Origin: Thalassobaculum sp. OXR-137
Lineage (GTDB): Bacteria; Pseudomonadota; Alphaproteobacteria; Thalassobaculales; Thalassobaculaceae
Reading direction: 5' to 3'
DNA: 64,000 bases
Assembly (NCBI RefSeq): GCF_034377285.1
Contig: NZ_CP139715.1
Coordinates: 2,216,001-2,280,000 of the forward strand
The notes under the pieces were generated by a model that worked only from the letters and a program-made list of their open reading frames with translations, was not told where the DNA came from and made no database searches. Shown one piece after another: positions 27,033 to 35,643 of this stretch (position 1 is its first letter; each line of letters begins with the position of its first letter). A program made the position numbers and the translations under genes.

Positions 27033-27077
27033 CAAAAGCAAAGAGCCGATCCGGGCTTGCGCCTGGACCGGCTCTTT
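27033..27077 (-). terminator. Intrinsic terminator after mlaC
   Basis: On the minus strand AAAGAGCCG and CGGCTCTTT bracket a long imperfect stem-loop and are followed by GCTTTTG, 25 bp past the mlaC stop. Confidence 0.75.
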
Positions 27078-27101
27078 CGTGGTGGGGGCAGGGTGAAAGC
27101 G

Positions 27102-27713
27102 TCAGCCGCCGGAGGATCTCACCCCGGCCATCTGGCGGGTCAGCGCGTCAATCAGCGCCTGGACCTTGCCGCCGTTGTTCTGGATCACCGAGGCGTATTC
27201 CTGGCGCTGGGTCACGCTCATGCTCACGCCCTCGATGACGATGTCGACGATCTTGAAGCTGCTGCCGTCCTCGATCACCCGCCATTCCAGACGGAACTCT
27301 TCGCTGCTGCTCGGCGAGACGATCCGGCTGGAGACGATGTCGAACCGGCCGTCCTCGCGGGTGCCGTCAATCACCAGCTTCTGGCCGCCGTATTCGTCGA
27401 ACCGGCGCGAGTAGGTGTAGACCATGTTGTCGGTGAAGGCCTTCAGGTAGGCCTCCTGCTCGGCCTCCGTCGCGGTCCGCCAGTAGCGGCCCAGAAGGAA
27501 GCGGCCGATGCCCGGCATGTCGAAATAGGTCCGCACGAGATCGCCGAACTCGTCACGGCGCTCGGCCGTGCTCAGGTTGGACTCGGACACCAGCGCGATC
27601 GCCTTCTCGGCGAATTCGCCGACGAAAGCGCCCGCGTCCGACGCCGCGCGTGCCTGGGTCACCGGGCCGGCGATAAGAAGAATAAGGACAAAAGCCCTAA
27701 GAATACTGCCCAT
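27102..27713 (-). CDS. mlaC: MlaC/Ttg2D-family periplasmic phospholipid-binding protein
   Basis: A 203-residue secreted protein. A signal peptide (RAFVLILLIAGPVTQARA) is followed by the Tol_Tol_Ttg2 domain: FDMPGIGRFLLGRYWRTATEAEQEAYLKAFTDNMVYTYSRRFDEYGGQKL is the family's central signature, with EFRLEWRVIEDGSSFKIVDIVIEGVSM near the C-terminus. MlaC shuttles phospholipids between the outer-membrane MlaA complex and the inner-membrane MlaFEDB transporter. It lies 95 bp after the MlaA lipoprotein gene on the same strand; mlaFEDB is not in the window. The hopanoid-linked HpnM group is related, but no hopanoid genes are near. Confidence 0.9.
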   Translation of the reverse strand: MGSILRAFVLILLIAGPVTQARAASDAGAFVGEFAEKAIALVSESNLSTAERRDEFGDLVRTYFDMPGIGRFLLGRYWRTATEAEQEAYLKAFTDNMVYTYSRRFDEYGGQKLVIDGTREDGRFDIVSSRIVSPSSSEEFRLEWRVIEDGSSFKIVDIVIEGVSMSVTQRQEYASVIQNNGGKVQALIDALTRQMAGVRSSGG

Positions 27714-27808
27714 TTACAGATCCTCGCGTGTCAATCGAGTTACCGTTACGGCATCAGTGCTGCAAAGGTCTGAGGCGCGTCGCGAGAAGGACGGGTCGCC
27801 CGTTACCG

Positions 27809-28603
27809 TCAGTCCTTGGCCCGGCTGCCGCTCTGCTCGATCGGCGCGTTGGACGGCTGGAACTGCTCGAACTCGCCGGAAGACGAACTCCCGGTCGCCG
27901 CCATCGGCGGGGGCGTGTTGTTGCGGATCAACGCTTCGCGACGCTGCTTGTAGATCGTGCGGACGCGGGCGTAATAATCCACCGAGGTGGCCTTCAGATC
28001 GTTGATCTGCTGGTAGTTCTGCGCCCGGAAGTCGACAGCGCCGACCACGCGGCGGGCGATCTGCAGACGGAAGACCGTGTCCTCGTCGCCGATATAGTTG
28101 ATCGGGTCCATGAAATAGTCGGCGACCATGCCGCCGGTGTCGCGCAGGTTCGACGGGCCGAGCAGCGGCAGCACCAGATAGGGGCCGTCCTCCGCACCCC
28201 AGACGGCGAGCGTCTGGCCGAAATCTTCTGGACGGCGCTCCAGGCCGAGGCCCGTGGCGTTGTCGACCAGGCCGAACATCGGGGAATTGGCCACGAAACG
28301 GGCGGCGTTGTGCTCCAGCCCTTCCAGGTCGCCCTGCAGGGCGCTGTTCGCGATGTAGATCGGCGAGCTCAGCCAGTCGAGGAAGTTGCGCACGACCTCG
28401 CGGATCGGAGCCGGGACGACCTCCTTGTAGACGAAGGCGGTCGGCTGAAGGACGACGGTATCGACCGCGTCGTTCACCGCAAAGACGAGACGGTTCGCCG
28501 GCTCGATCGGGTCGTAGACAGCCCCGTTCTCGACGTCGCCCTGCGAAGCGCAACCGGCGAGCAAAAACAGCGCCAATGAGGTTCCAAACGTTACCCGACG
28601 CAT
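27809..28603 (-). CDS. mlaA: MlaA/VacJ-family outer-membrane lipoprotein
   Basis: A 264-residue lipoprotein. The lipobox is LLAGCAS, giving a modified Cys at about residue 18. VacJ signatures follow: YDPIEPANRLVFAVNDAVDTVVLQPTAFVYKEVVP, VRNFLDWLSSPIYIANSALQGD, GLGLERRPEDFGQTLAVWG and GPYLVLPLLGPSNLRDTGGMVADYF. The C-terminus is a low-complexity Ser/Pro tail. With MlaC it removes phospholipids from the outer leaflet of the outer membrane. The start at 28603 gives a signal peptide of normal length; an in-frame ATG at 28648 would add 15 residues and has no ribosome binding site. Confidence 0.93.
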   Translation of the reverse strand: MRRVTFGTSLALFLLAGCASQGDVENGAVYDPIEPANRLVFAVNDAVDTVVLQPTAFVYKEVVPAPIREVVRNFLDWLSSPIYIANSALQGDLEGLEHNAARFVANSPMFGLVDNATGLGLERRPEDFGQTLAVWGAEDGPYLVLPLLGPSNLRDTGGMVADYFMDPINYIGDEDTVFRLQIARRVVGAVDFRAQNYQQINDLKATSVDYYARVRTIYKQRREALIRNNTPPPMAATGSSSSGEFEQFQPSNAPIEQSGSRAKD

Positions 28604-28821
28604 CGAGGCCTGGCCCTTTCCAACCGCGCGGCGCAAACCGCGCTTCATTTAAACTGCAAACGAACCAATGCCGTTACCGTCGATTTCGACGCCGACAGCA
28701 TCCAGCAACGTTCAATCCGAGTATCACAAGGTGAATTCGTTGGCCAGTCTGAGGCAAGCCGACGCTGTGGCTTGGGCGGTGGTGTTGCAGAAATGTCGCT
28801 ATTTCCGCAGGCAATTGTGGT

Positions 28822-30570
28822 TTACCTCACGCGGCGGGCAAGGCCGTGGGCTTTCCGTTGCCATTCCACTGCACCCACCGCTCGATAAAGTCGACCGGCC
28901 TGCACCAGAAGTGCCGCGGCGGTGGCGTTGTCGCGGTTGACGGCAAGCAGTCCGATCTGCAGGGCGGCATCCGCTTCGGACAACCGGTCGCCGACGCTCT
29001 GGAAAAGGATACGGGCCTCCGCATAGGCGTCCTGGGCCTGCTGCAGACGGCCCTGGGCCGCTTCCAGGTCGCCGATGGCCCGCACCGCGGTGCCTTCGCC
29101 GTGCGGGTCGCCGAGCTTGTGGTACATCCCGCGCACCTGGGCGTAGTCGACTCGGGCGCGGTCGTAGTTCTCCATCAGCATGTCGAGCTGGCCGAGATCC
29201 ATCAGCGCCTGGGCGGCATCGCGGGCGCCGCCGGCATTCTGATAATGCCCATAGGCTTCCTTCAGCACCTCTCGGGCGGAGCGCTTCTGGTCGCGGGCGA
29301 TGTCCACATGGCCGCGACCCTTCTGGGCGTCGGCCAGGATCAGCAAATCGTTCGAGGTCTTGGATTGCGCGATGACCCGGTCGAACAGGTTGCGGGCGTC
29401 TTCCAGGTTCCCGGCCATGCGCTCCAGCTCGCCCATGCCGATCATCACCCGGCTCTCGTGGTCCCGTTCCCCGGTTTCCACGAACAGGTTGCGGGCGGAG
29501 GTGCCGTTGCTGCGGGCCCATTCGAATCGGATGCGGGCCCGGCGGGTATCGCCCCGGCCGGCGATCAGTTCGCTGTTGCCGACCCGCTGTCCCGCCTGCT
29601 TGAAGCGGGCACAGGCCTCCAGGGCGGTCTCGCGGGCATCGTTGCCCCGCTGCATCTTGCGATAGCCGTCCGACAGGCATAGCCGCACCATGCCTTCGCC
29701 CACATAGTCGCCGGTGCGCCGGTAGAGCGACAGCGCGCGTTCGAAGCGGTTCTGCGCCTCCGGCTGATTGCGGTCGAGGCGGAACACCTCGCCGCGGGCG
29801 TAGAGCGCATGGGCCTCGCCGATCCGGTCGCCCACCTGGCTGAACAGGAAGCGGGCCTGGTCGAGATGGCTGCCGCCTTCCTCGTTCTTCGACAGCCGCA
29901 GGCAGGCCTCGCCGAGACCGATCAGCGCGCCGGCCTCGCCGAACCGGTCGATGTCGGCGGAGAAGGCCCGCCGGGCGTCCTCGAACTGCTGGCGTGCCGC
30001 CTCGTAGCTGCGGCGCTGCAGGTTCAGTGTCGCCAGGCCGACCAGCGCCCGGCCTTCGCTGCGGATGTCCTTGCTGTCCTTCGCGCTGTTCTCGGCGGCG
30101 CGGTACTGGCTTTCCGCGACGTCGTATTCGCCCAGCTCCAGCGCGAGGTCGGCCTGGCTGAGCGTGACCAGGAGTTCGCCCGCACGATCCTTGACCTCCC
30201 GGAACAGGTTCCCGGCCTCGGAGAAGTTCTTGCGGGCGTCGTCGGTCAGGCCGCTGATCCGAAAGCCTTCGCCCTGGGCCCAGAGCCTTCCGGCGGTGGC
30301 GCCGGGTCCGGTCGACAGGACCCCGCCGGAGCGCATGGCCTGAACGCCGCCGGCGCGTCGGATGTCCCGCCCGATCCACCAGTCGATGGCGATCACGAAC
30401 AGGCCGATCAGCATGACGGTGGCCGCCGCCATGTGCTGGAAGTTGATCTGGCTGTCCGCGGTGAAGACGTAGCTCGCCCCCGCGGCCAGCACCGACAGCA
30501 CGAACAGCAGCAGACGGCGACGGAGAGCTCCCAGGTTCCCGCGTCTGCGGGCGCTGTTGATGGCTCTCAC
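28822..30570 (-). CDS. Membrane-anchored tetratricopeptide-repeat protein
   Basis: A 582-residue protein. Two N-terminal membrane helices (LLLFVLSVLAAGASYVFTA and MAAATVMLIGLFVIAIDWWIG, within residues about 18-66) anchor a long cytosolic or periplasmic array of about eleven 40-residue TPR-like repeats of the Rapsyn/LGN type, each with a G-x-A-L-x-x-L-G-like core (for example GEAGALIGLGEACLRL, GEAHALYARGEVFRL, GEGMVRLCLSDGYRKM, RDAAQALMDLGQLDML, GEGTAVRAIGDLEAAQG). Such arrays are protein-interaction scaffolds; the partner is unknown. It is followed on the same strand, 219 bp later, by mlaA, but a shared transcript is uncertain. Confidence 0.85.
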   Translation of the reverse strand: MRAINSARRRGNLGALRRRLLLFVLSVLAAGASYVFTADSQINFQHMAAATVMLIGLFVIAIDWWIGRDIRRAGGVQAMRSGGVLSTGPGATAGRLWAQGEGFRISGLTDDARKNFSEAGNLFREVKDRAGELLVTLSQADLALELGEYDVAESQYRAAENSAKDSKDIRSEGRALVGLATLNLQRRSYEAARQQFEDARRAFSADIDRFGEAGALIGLGEACLRLSKNEEGGSHLDQARFLFSQVGDRIGEAHALYARGEVFRLDRNQPEAQNRFERALSLYRRTGDYVGEGMVRLCLSDGYRKMQRGNDARETALEACARFKQAGQRVGNSELIAGRGDTRRARIRFEWARSNGTSARNLFVETGERDHESRVMIGMGELERMAGNLEDARNLFDRVIAQSKTSNDLLILADAQKGRGHVDIARDQKRSAREVLKEAYGHYQNAGGARDAAQALMDLGQLDMLMENYDRARVDYAQVRGMYHKLGDPHGEGTAVRAIGDLEAAQGRLQQAQDAYAEARILFQSVGDRLSEADAALQIGLLAVNRDNATAAALLVQAGRLYRAVGAVEWQRKAHGLARRVR

Positions 30571-30728
30571 CGTTCGGTATCCCTTTGTTTGAGCGTTGAG
30601 TCTCGGCCGGGTGTCGGGGAGCCGGCGGTGCAGGACAACGGTCGAGACCGATCCTTCCCGCTACCGGATAGTATCGCCGATTCTCGGTCCCCCTCCAACC
30701 GCAACCGGCCGGGGAGGATGCGATTGGT

Positions 30729-31673
30729 TCAGCTCGCCAGGCGTCGGTAGACCGGCCGCAGCAGGGCCGGCAGCAGATAGATCGGAAACTGCAGGATGGC
30801 CAGGTACAGGAAGGCGTCGGGATGGAATGCGGCCGGTGCGGCACCCAACACGAAGGCCATGTTCCGGTTGCCCGAAATCAGCGCCACCGTCGTCGCCGTC
30901 GCGCGGCCGGCGGGCAGGAACAGTAGGAAGCCGATGGCCTGCAGGATCAGGCTCACGGCGAAGACCAGGGCGATCATGCCGGCGAGCTTGACCGGATCGG
31001 CGATCGCCGCCTCGGTCACGCCGTCCATGACCGCCACCGCGAAGATCAGCATGACCAGCACGAAGGCGCCGTCCAGCGTGTCGGAATAGCGCTCGATCCG
31101 GCTCGGCCCGGCCACCGCTCGGATGCCGGCGGCGAGCACGCCCGCCAGCGCGACCAGGCCCGCCAGCCGCAGCATCAGCTCCGCCACGCCGATATCCAGG
31201 TCGAGGCCGATCAGCAGCAGGATCAGGGGCGGCATGGTCAGCGGCATCAGCAGGCCGCCGAGCGTCATCACGATCAGCGTCAGCGCTCCGTCCAGGCGCA
31301 GGATCGCCGCGATTGCCGTCACCGACACGAGAGGCGGGGAGGCGGTCCAGATCACGACGGCGACCGCGATGCCGGGGCCGAACATTTCCTCCACACCGAA
31401 CAGCGTCACCCCGGCCTGGCCGATCGCCGGCGAGACCAACAGCACGAAGCCGACCACCGGCAGGACCAGGCCGGGCGACTTGGCGGCCGCCAGGATGGCG
31501 GCGGGCTTCAGGCGCAGCAGCGAGAAGACCAGCATGACCAGGATGCTCGGCACCAGCAGCGGTCGCGCCAGGGCGGCGAGATCCGGCAGGGCGAGGCCGA
31601 CGAACACGCCGGCGGCGAGCAGCGCCGTGGCATGTTTGCCCATCCAGGAAAGGGCCGTCATGATCGGCCGCAC
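30729..31673 (-). CDS. Bile acid:sodium symporter (BASS)-like transporter
   Basis: A 314-residue polytopic membrane protein with roughly nine or ten helices. The short conserved VIWTASPPLVSVTAIAAIL region and the late SGNRNMAFVLGAAPAAF motif resemble the two crossing motifs of the BASS/ArsB-like superfamily (sodium-coupled organic-anion transporters). The substrate is unknown. The start codon is only 36 bp from the divergent thioesterase gene, so the two promoters overlap or share a control region. Confidence 0.75.
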   Translation of the reverse strand: MRPIMTALSWMGKHATALLAAGVFVGLALPDLAALARPLLVPSILVMLVFSLLRLKPAAILAAAKSPGLVLPVVGFVLLVSPAIGQAGVTLFGVEEMFGPGIAVAVVIWTASPPLVSVTAIAAILRLDGALTLIVMTLGGLLMPLTMPPLILLLIGLDLDIGVAELMLRLAGLVALAGVLAAGIRAVAGPSRIERYSDTLDGAFVLVMLIFAVAVMDGVTEAAIADPVKLAGMIALVFAVSLILQAIGFLLFLPAGRATATTVALISGNRNMAFVLGAAPAAFHPDAFLYLAILQFPIYLLPALLRPVYRRLAS

Positions 31674-31709
31674 GCACGAAGGTTCAAAACGAGACTATTG
31701 GAGCAAGGC

Positions 31710-32195
31710 ATGAATGACGCGGGATGGTTCGACTCGGGGGCGGCCAAAGTGCGCCCGGATTGGATCGACTACAATGGCCACATGAACGTCGGGTACTATC
31801 TCGTCGCGTTCGACATCGCGACCGAAGAGGTCTGCGTTTACCTGGGGATAGGCGAAGCCTACCGTCGGGCCAAGGACGCGTCGATATTCGTTCTGGAGGC
31901 GCATGTCACCTATGACCGCGAGGTGGTCGAGGGCGCGCCCCTGGCCTTCCGCTCGCGGATCGTCGATCACGACGCCAAGCGCTTCCATCTGATCCATCAC
32001 ATGTACCACGCCGAGGAAGGTTTCCTGGCGGCGACCAACGAGCTGATGTGCATGCATATGGACCTGACGACCAAACGCTCGGCGCCGATGCCGGCGGAGT
32101 CCCAGGCCAAGGTCGAGGCCCTGTACGCCCAGCATCTGGCGGCGGGCGATCTCGACGGCATCGGCCGCAAGATAGGGATCCGCCGCAAGAGCTGA
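31710..32195 (+). CDS. Hotdog-fold acyl-CoA thioesterase family protein
   Basis: A 161-residue single hotdog domain. RPDWIDYNGHMNVGYYLVAFDIATEEV is the 4HBT-type active-site region (Asp and the N-G-H-M-N motif), followed by VLEAHVTYDREVVEGAPLAFRSRIVDHDAKRFHLIHHMYH. The sequence resembles the thioesterases that act on betainyl-CoA or carnitinyl-type CoA esters in carnitine breakdown, but that substrate assignment is only a resemblance. The ATG at 31710 has GGAG upstream; the open frame before it is not coding. It is divergent from the BASS-like gene. Confidence 0.88.
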   Translation: MNDAGWFDSGAAKVRPDWIDYNGHMNVGYYLVAFDIATEEVCVYLGIGEAYRRAKDASIFVLEAHVTYDREVVEGAPLAFRSRIVDHDAKRFHLIHHMYHAEEGFLAATNELMCMHMDLTTKRSAPMPAESQAKVEALYAQHLAAGDLDGIGRKIGIRRKS

Positions 32196-32232
32196 TCGCG
32201 GGGAGGGCGGCAGCCGCCCTCCCTCCAGCCGC

Positions 32233-33402
32233 TCAGCGGTTGGCGGCCCAGACCTGCTTGTACAGCTCGACGATCTCGCCGTGCTCCGGGATGCGCGGAT
32301 TGTTGGCGTGGGAGCCGGACGCGATGCACTGGGAGGCCATGGTCTCCATCAGCCCGGTCCACTTGGCTTCCTCGATGCCGTAGGCCGGCGGGGTCGGGAC
32401 CTGCAGCTCCTCGTTGGTCTGGTACAGCCAGTCGAGCAGCTTGTTGGCGGCAGTCTCGTCGCTGTCCTTGGCGTCGGCGGCGCCGATCAGACGGCCGGCC
32501 TGGGCGTAACGGTCCAGGGCCGAAGTCAGCGAGAACTTGGTCACCGCCGGCAGCAGCATGGCGTTGGACAGGCCGTGCGGCACGTGGAAATGCGCGCCGA
32601 TCGGCCGGCTCATCCCATGCACCAGGGCGACCGAGGCGTTGGAGAAGGCGAGGCCGGCCTGGGTCGCGCCCAGCATCATCTGCTCGCGCGCCTCGCGGTT
32701 GTCCGGCTCGAAGCAGGCGGTCTTCAGGTTGGCACCGATCCGCTGCATCGCGGCGATGGCCATGCTGTCGGAATAGGGGTTCCGCTTCTGGCTGACGAAG
32801 GCCTCCAGCGCGTGGGTGAAGCTGTCGATGCCGGTATCCGCGGTCAGGCGGAACGGCTTCTTCATGGTCAGCTCGTAGTCGACGATGGCCGCGTCCGCCT
32901 GGCCGGCCAGGCACATGACCAGCATCTTCTCGTCGGTCTCCACATCGGTGATGACCGTGCCGCGGGTGACCTCCGAGCCGGTGCCGGCGGTGGTCGGGAT
33001 GCAGAGGAGAGGGACGGCGGCGGTATCGACGCCGTTCGGTACCTTGTAGTCGCGCATCTGCCCGCCATGGGCGGCCAGGATGTTCATCGCCTTGGCGGTG
33101 TCCATCGGAGAGCCGCCGCCGAAGCCGATCAGCCCGTCGAACCCGCCGGAGCGCAGGCGGTCGGTGCCGGCCGAGACCACCGTGGTGGTCGGATCCGGCA
33201 CGGTGTCGGAGAACACGTCATAGGCGATGCCGGCCTTCGACAGGGGATCCGTAAGCTGGGCGATCATGCCGGAGGACACCATGTACGGGTCGGTGACGAT
33301 CAGCGGTCGGCTGACCCGCAATTTCTGCAGCACCTCGCCGACCCGGCCGATCGAGCCGCCGCCGATCAGCATGATTCTCGGCCCAAAGATCGTGGCGCTC
33401 AT
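32233..33402 (-). CDS. Iron-containing alcohol dehydrogenase
   Basis: A 389-residue group III (Fe-type) dehydrogenase. The nucleotide-binding loop GGGSPMDTAKAMNIL is present, as are PTTAGTGSEVTRGTVITD and the metal ligands: an Asp and His in GIDSFTHALEAFVS, then LVHGMSRPIGAHFHVPHGLSNAMLLP with the two later histidines. Such enzymes oxidise primary alcohols, butanol, lactaldehyde or hydroxyacids; substrate unknown. The ATG at 33402 is preferred over an upstream in-frame ATG at 33480 because the conserved start MSATIFGPRIMLIGGG begins there. It is convergent to the thioesterase gene. Confidence 0.94.
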   Translation of the reverse strand: MSATIFGPRIMLIGGGSIGRVGEVLQKLRVSRPLIVTDPYMVSSGMIAQLTDPLSKAGIAYDVFSDTVPDPTTTVVSAGTDRLRSGGFDGLIGFGGGSPMDTAKAMNILAAHGGQMRDYKVPNGVDTAAVPLLCIPTTAGTGSEVTRGTVITDVETDEKMLVMCLAGQADAAIVDYELTMKKPFRLTADTGIDSFTHALEAFVSQKRNPYSDSMAIAAMQRIGANLKTACFEPDNREAREQMMLGATQAGLAFSNASVALVHGMSRPIGAHFHVPHGLSNAMLLPAVTKFSLTSALDRYAQAGRLIGAADAKDSDETAANKLLDWLYQTNEELQVPTPPAYGIEEAKWTGLMETMASQCIASGSHANNPRIPEHGEIVELYKQVWAANR

Positions 33403-33582
33403 GACGCATCCCCCGTTTTCGATTTGATGATTTGGTTCGGTGTGGCGCGCACGATACGCGAGGCATGGAAAATGCCGCAAGCGCCGGTGAGAGGTCTCCC
33501 ACAGTGTCTGCCGCCAACCATGTTAAGATGATCCCGCAGGGCAACAATTTCGCCTGACATCGACGATTGAACGGGAACGCGC

Positions 33583-35460
33583 ATGGCTGGCATCCAGGAC
33601 ACGGTGGTCTTTCTGACGGCGGCGGTGATCGCCGTGCCCGTGTTCCGCAAGGCCGGTCTGGGCGCGCTGCTGGGATATCTGGGCGCCGGCATCGCCATCG
33701 GCCCCTCGGTTCTCGGTCTGATCGACGACGTCGATGCGATTCTGCACTTCGCCGAATTCGGGGTGGTGCTGCTGCTGTTCATCATCGGGCTGGAGCTGAT
33801 GCCGGCCCGTCTCTGGGCCCTGCGGCGGCCGATCTTCGGCCTCGGCACCGCCCAGGTGGCGATCAGCGCCGCCCTGATCGGCGTCGCGTCCTATGCCCTC
33901 GGCTACGGGGTGCAGACGGCCATCGTGGTCGGGCTGGTGCTGGCCCTGTCCTCGACCGCCTTCGCGGTGCAGACCCTTGCCGATCGGGGCGAGCTGCGCA
34001 CCCAGCAGGGCCGTGCCGCCTTCTCGATCCTGCTGTTCCAGGATCTGGCGGTGATCCCGCTCCTGGCGGTGCTACCGTGGATCGCGCAGGCGCCGAGCCT
34101 GGTGAAGGACGGGGCGACCGAAGCCGTGCTGCGGGATACCGATTATCTCTCCATCGCCTATTCCATCGTCACCGTCGCACTGATCATCGTGATCGGCCGC
34201 AAGGTCCTGCGGCCGCTGCTTCGGGTGGTGTCGAACACCGGGGTGCAGGAGCTGTTCACCGCCGCCGCCCTGCTGGTGGTGCTGGGCATGGCGCTGGCGA
34301 TGGAGCAGATCGGCCTGTCCATGGCGCTCGGCGCCTTCCTGGCCGGCGTGCTGCTGGCGGACAGCGAGTACCGGCACCGGCTGGAAGCGGATATCGAGCC
34401 GTTCAAGGGCCTGCTGCTCGGCCTGTTCTTCATCGCCGTCGGCATGTCGATCGACCTCGACCATTTCTTCAACGCCCCGTTCAAGACGTTCGGCGCGGCA
34501 TTGGGTCTGGTGGCGCTGAAGGGGCTGGCGATCTTCCTGATAGCCCGGGCGGTGCGGATGAAATGGGAGGCGGCGCTGGCCTTGGCCGCCGTGCTGCCCC
34601 AGGGCGGCGAGTTCGCCTTCGTGCTGTTCGGCGAGGCGATCAACGTGGGGGCGGTCGACCGGTCGACGGCGGACTTCCTGATCCTGGTGGTGGCGATCTC
34701 TATGGCGATGACGCCCTTCGCGGTGCAACTCGCCGACCAGGTCCGCACCCGGTTCTCGCGACGGGTCGCCGCGCCCGCGACCACCGAGGAGCTGGAGGAC
34801 AACGACGCCCAGGTGATCATCGCCGGGTTCGGACGGTTCGGGCAGATGATCGGGCGCATGTTGAACATGCGCCGGATCAAGTTCGTGGCCCTGGACAGCG
34901 ACCACGACCGCATCGCCATTGCCCGGCGCTTCGGCAACGACGCCTATTTCGGCGATGCCTCGCGCCTGCAGATTCTGGAAGCGGCGGGGGCCGGCCGGGC
35001 CAAGCTGCTGGTCATCGCGGTGGACGATCCCGAACGCGCCGATGCGGTCGCCCGGGTGGCCGGGATGCATTTCCCCAACCTTAAGCTCTTCGCCCGGGCT
35101 CATGACCGGTTCCACGTCTACCGGCTGATGGAACTCGGCGTCGATCAGGTGGTGCGCGAGTATTTCGACAGCAGCCTCGACATGGCGGGCCGGGTGTTCC
35201 GCGAACTCGGCGTGCCGGGGCGCAAGGCCGACCAGATGGTGAAGCGCTTCAAGGAATACGACGAACAGCTCCTGCGCGAGCAATACGCCATCCACCGCGA
35301 CGAGGCGGAGATGATCCGCACCCAGAAGGAAGCCGCCGCCCATCTCGCCAGCCTGTTCGAGCACGACCAGGAAGTGGCCGAGCAGGAGGAAGAGGAAGCG
35401 GCCAAGGCCGCCGGCGAGTCCCGGCCGACTGAGCGGCCCCGCCAGACGGCGGCGGAGTGA
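33583..35460 (+). CDS. CPA2-family cation:proton antiporter (KefB/KefC-like)
   Basis: A 625-residue protein: a membrane domain of about twelve helices (residues 1-385; FLTAAVIAVPVFRKAGLGALLGYLGAGIAIGPS, FGVVLLLFIIGLELMPARLW, LSSTAFAVQTLADRG, ALGAFLAGVLLADSEYRHRLEADIEPFKGLLLGLFFIAVGMSID), then a Rossmann RCK/TrkA-N domain starting VIIAGFGRFGQMIGRML, and a charged C-terminal coiled coil with many Glu and Lys residues. KefB/C-type systems exchange K+ for H+ under electrophile stress when glutathione adducts bind the RCK domain; whether this one is glutathione-gated is not decided. Copy B of the palindromic element follows. Confidence 0.93.
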   Translation: MAGIQDTVVFLTAAVIAVPVFRKAGLGALLGYLGAGIAIGPSVLGLIDDVDAILHFAEFGVVLLLFIIGLELMPARLWALRRPIFGLGTAQVAISAALIGVASYALGYGVQTAIVVGLVLALSSTAFAVQTLADRGELRTQQGRAAFSILLFQDLAVIPLLAVLPWIAQAPSLVKDGATEAVLRDTDYLSIAYSIVTVALIIVIGRKVLRPLLRVVSNTGVQELFTAAALLVVLGMALAMEQIGLSMALGAFLAGVLLADSEYRHRLEADIEPFKGLLLGLFFIAVGMSIDLDHFFNAPFKTFGAALGLVALKGLAIFLIARAVRMKWEAALALAAVLPQGGEFAFVLFGEAINVGAVDRSTADFLILVVAISMAMTPFAVQLADQVRTRFSRRVAAPATTEELEDNDAQVIIAGFGRFGQMIGRMLNMRRIKFVALDSDHDRIAIARRFGNDAYFGDASRLQILEAAGAGRAKLLVIAVDDPERADAVARVAGMHFPNLKLFARAHDRFHVYRLMELGVDQVVREYFDSSLDMAGRVFRELGVPGRKADQMVKRFKEYDEQLLREQYAIHRDEAEMIRTQKEAAAHLASLFEHDQEVAEQEEEEAAKAAGESRPTERPRQTAAE

Positions 35461-35496
35461 CGGCACAAGGCGCAGTTAGCTCTGCTTCCATTCTTT

Positions 35497-35623
35497 CGTC
35501 ATCCCGGATCATCCCCGGGCTTGCCCCGGGGTGAGGCCGGGACCGAGGCTCTTACTGCGGGGTCCCGGCCCGCTCCCGGATCAATCCCGGATTAAATCCG
35601 GGACGGGCGCGTCCGGGATGACG
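35497..35623. repeat. Dispersed palindromic element, copy B
   Basis: CGTCATCCCGGA opens and TCCGGGATGACG closes the element, a perfect 12-bp outer stem; inner pair GGCCGGGACC and GGTCCCGGCC. It fills the gap between the convergent Kef-type and phnM genes and could serve as terminator for both. Confidence 0.9.
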
Positions 35624-35643
35624 ATTATCTTCGGAGAAGTCGA

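Noticed and set aside
28799-30844. A 681-residue minus-strand frame overlapping the TPR gene
   Set aside because: Out-of-frame shadow of the TPR protein on the same strand; Arg/Pro-rich nonsense sequence, whereas the 28822-30570 frame shows regular TPR repeats.
33567-35084. A 505-residue plus-strand frame inside the Kef-type gene
   Set aside because: Shifted frame of the antiporter; Arg/Gly-rich without membrane helices.
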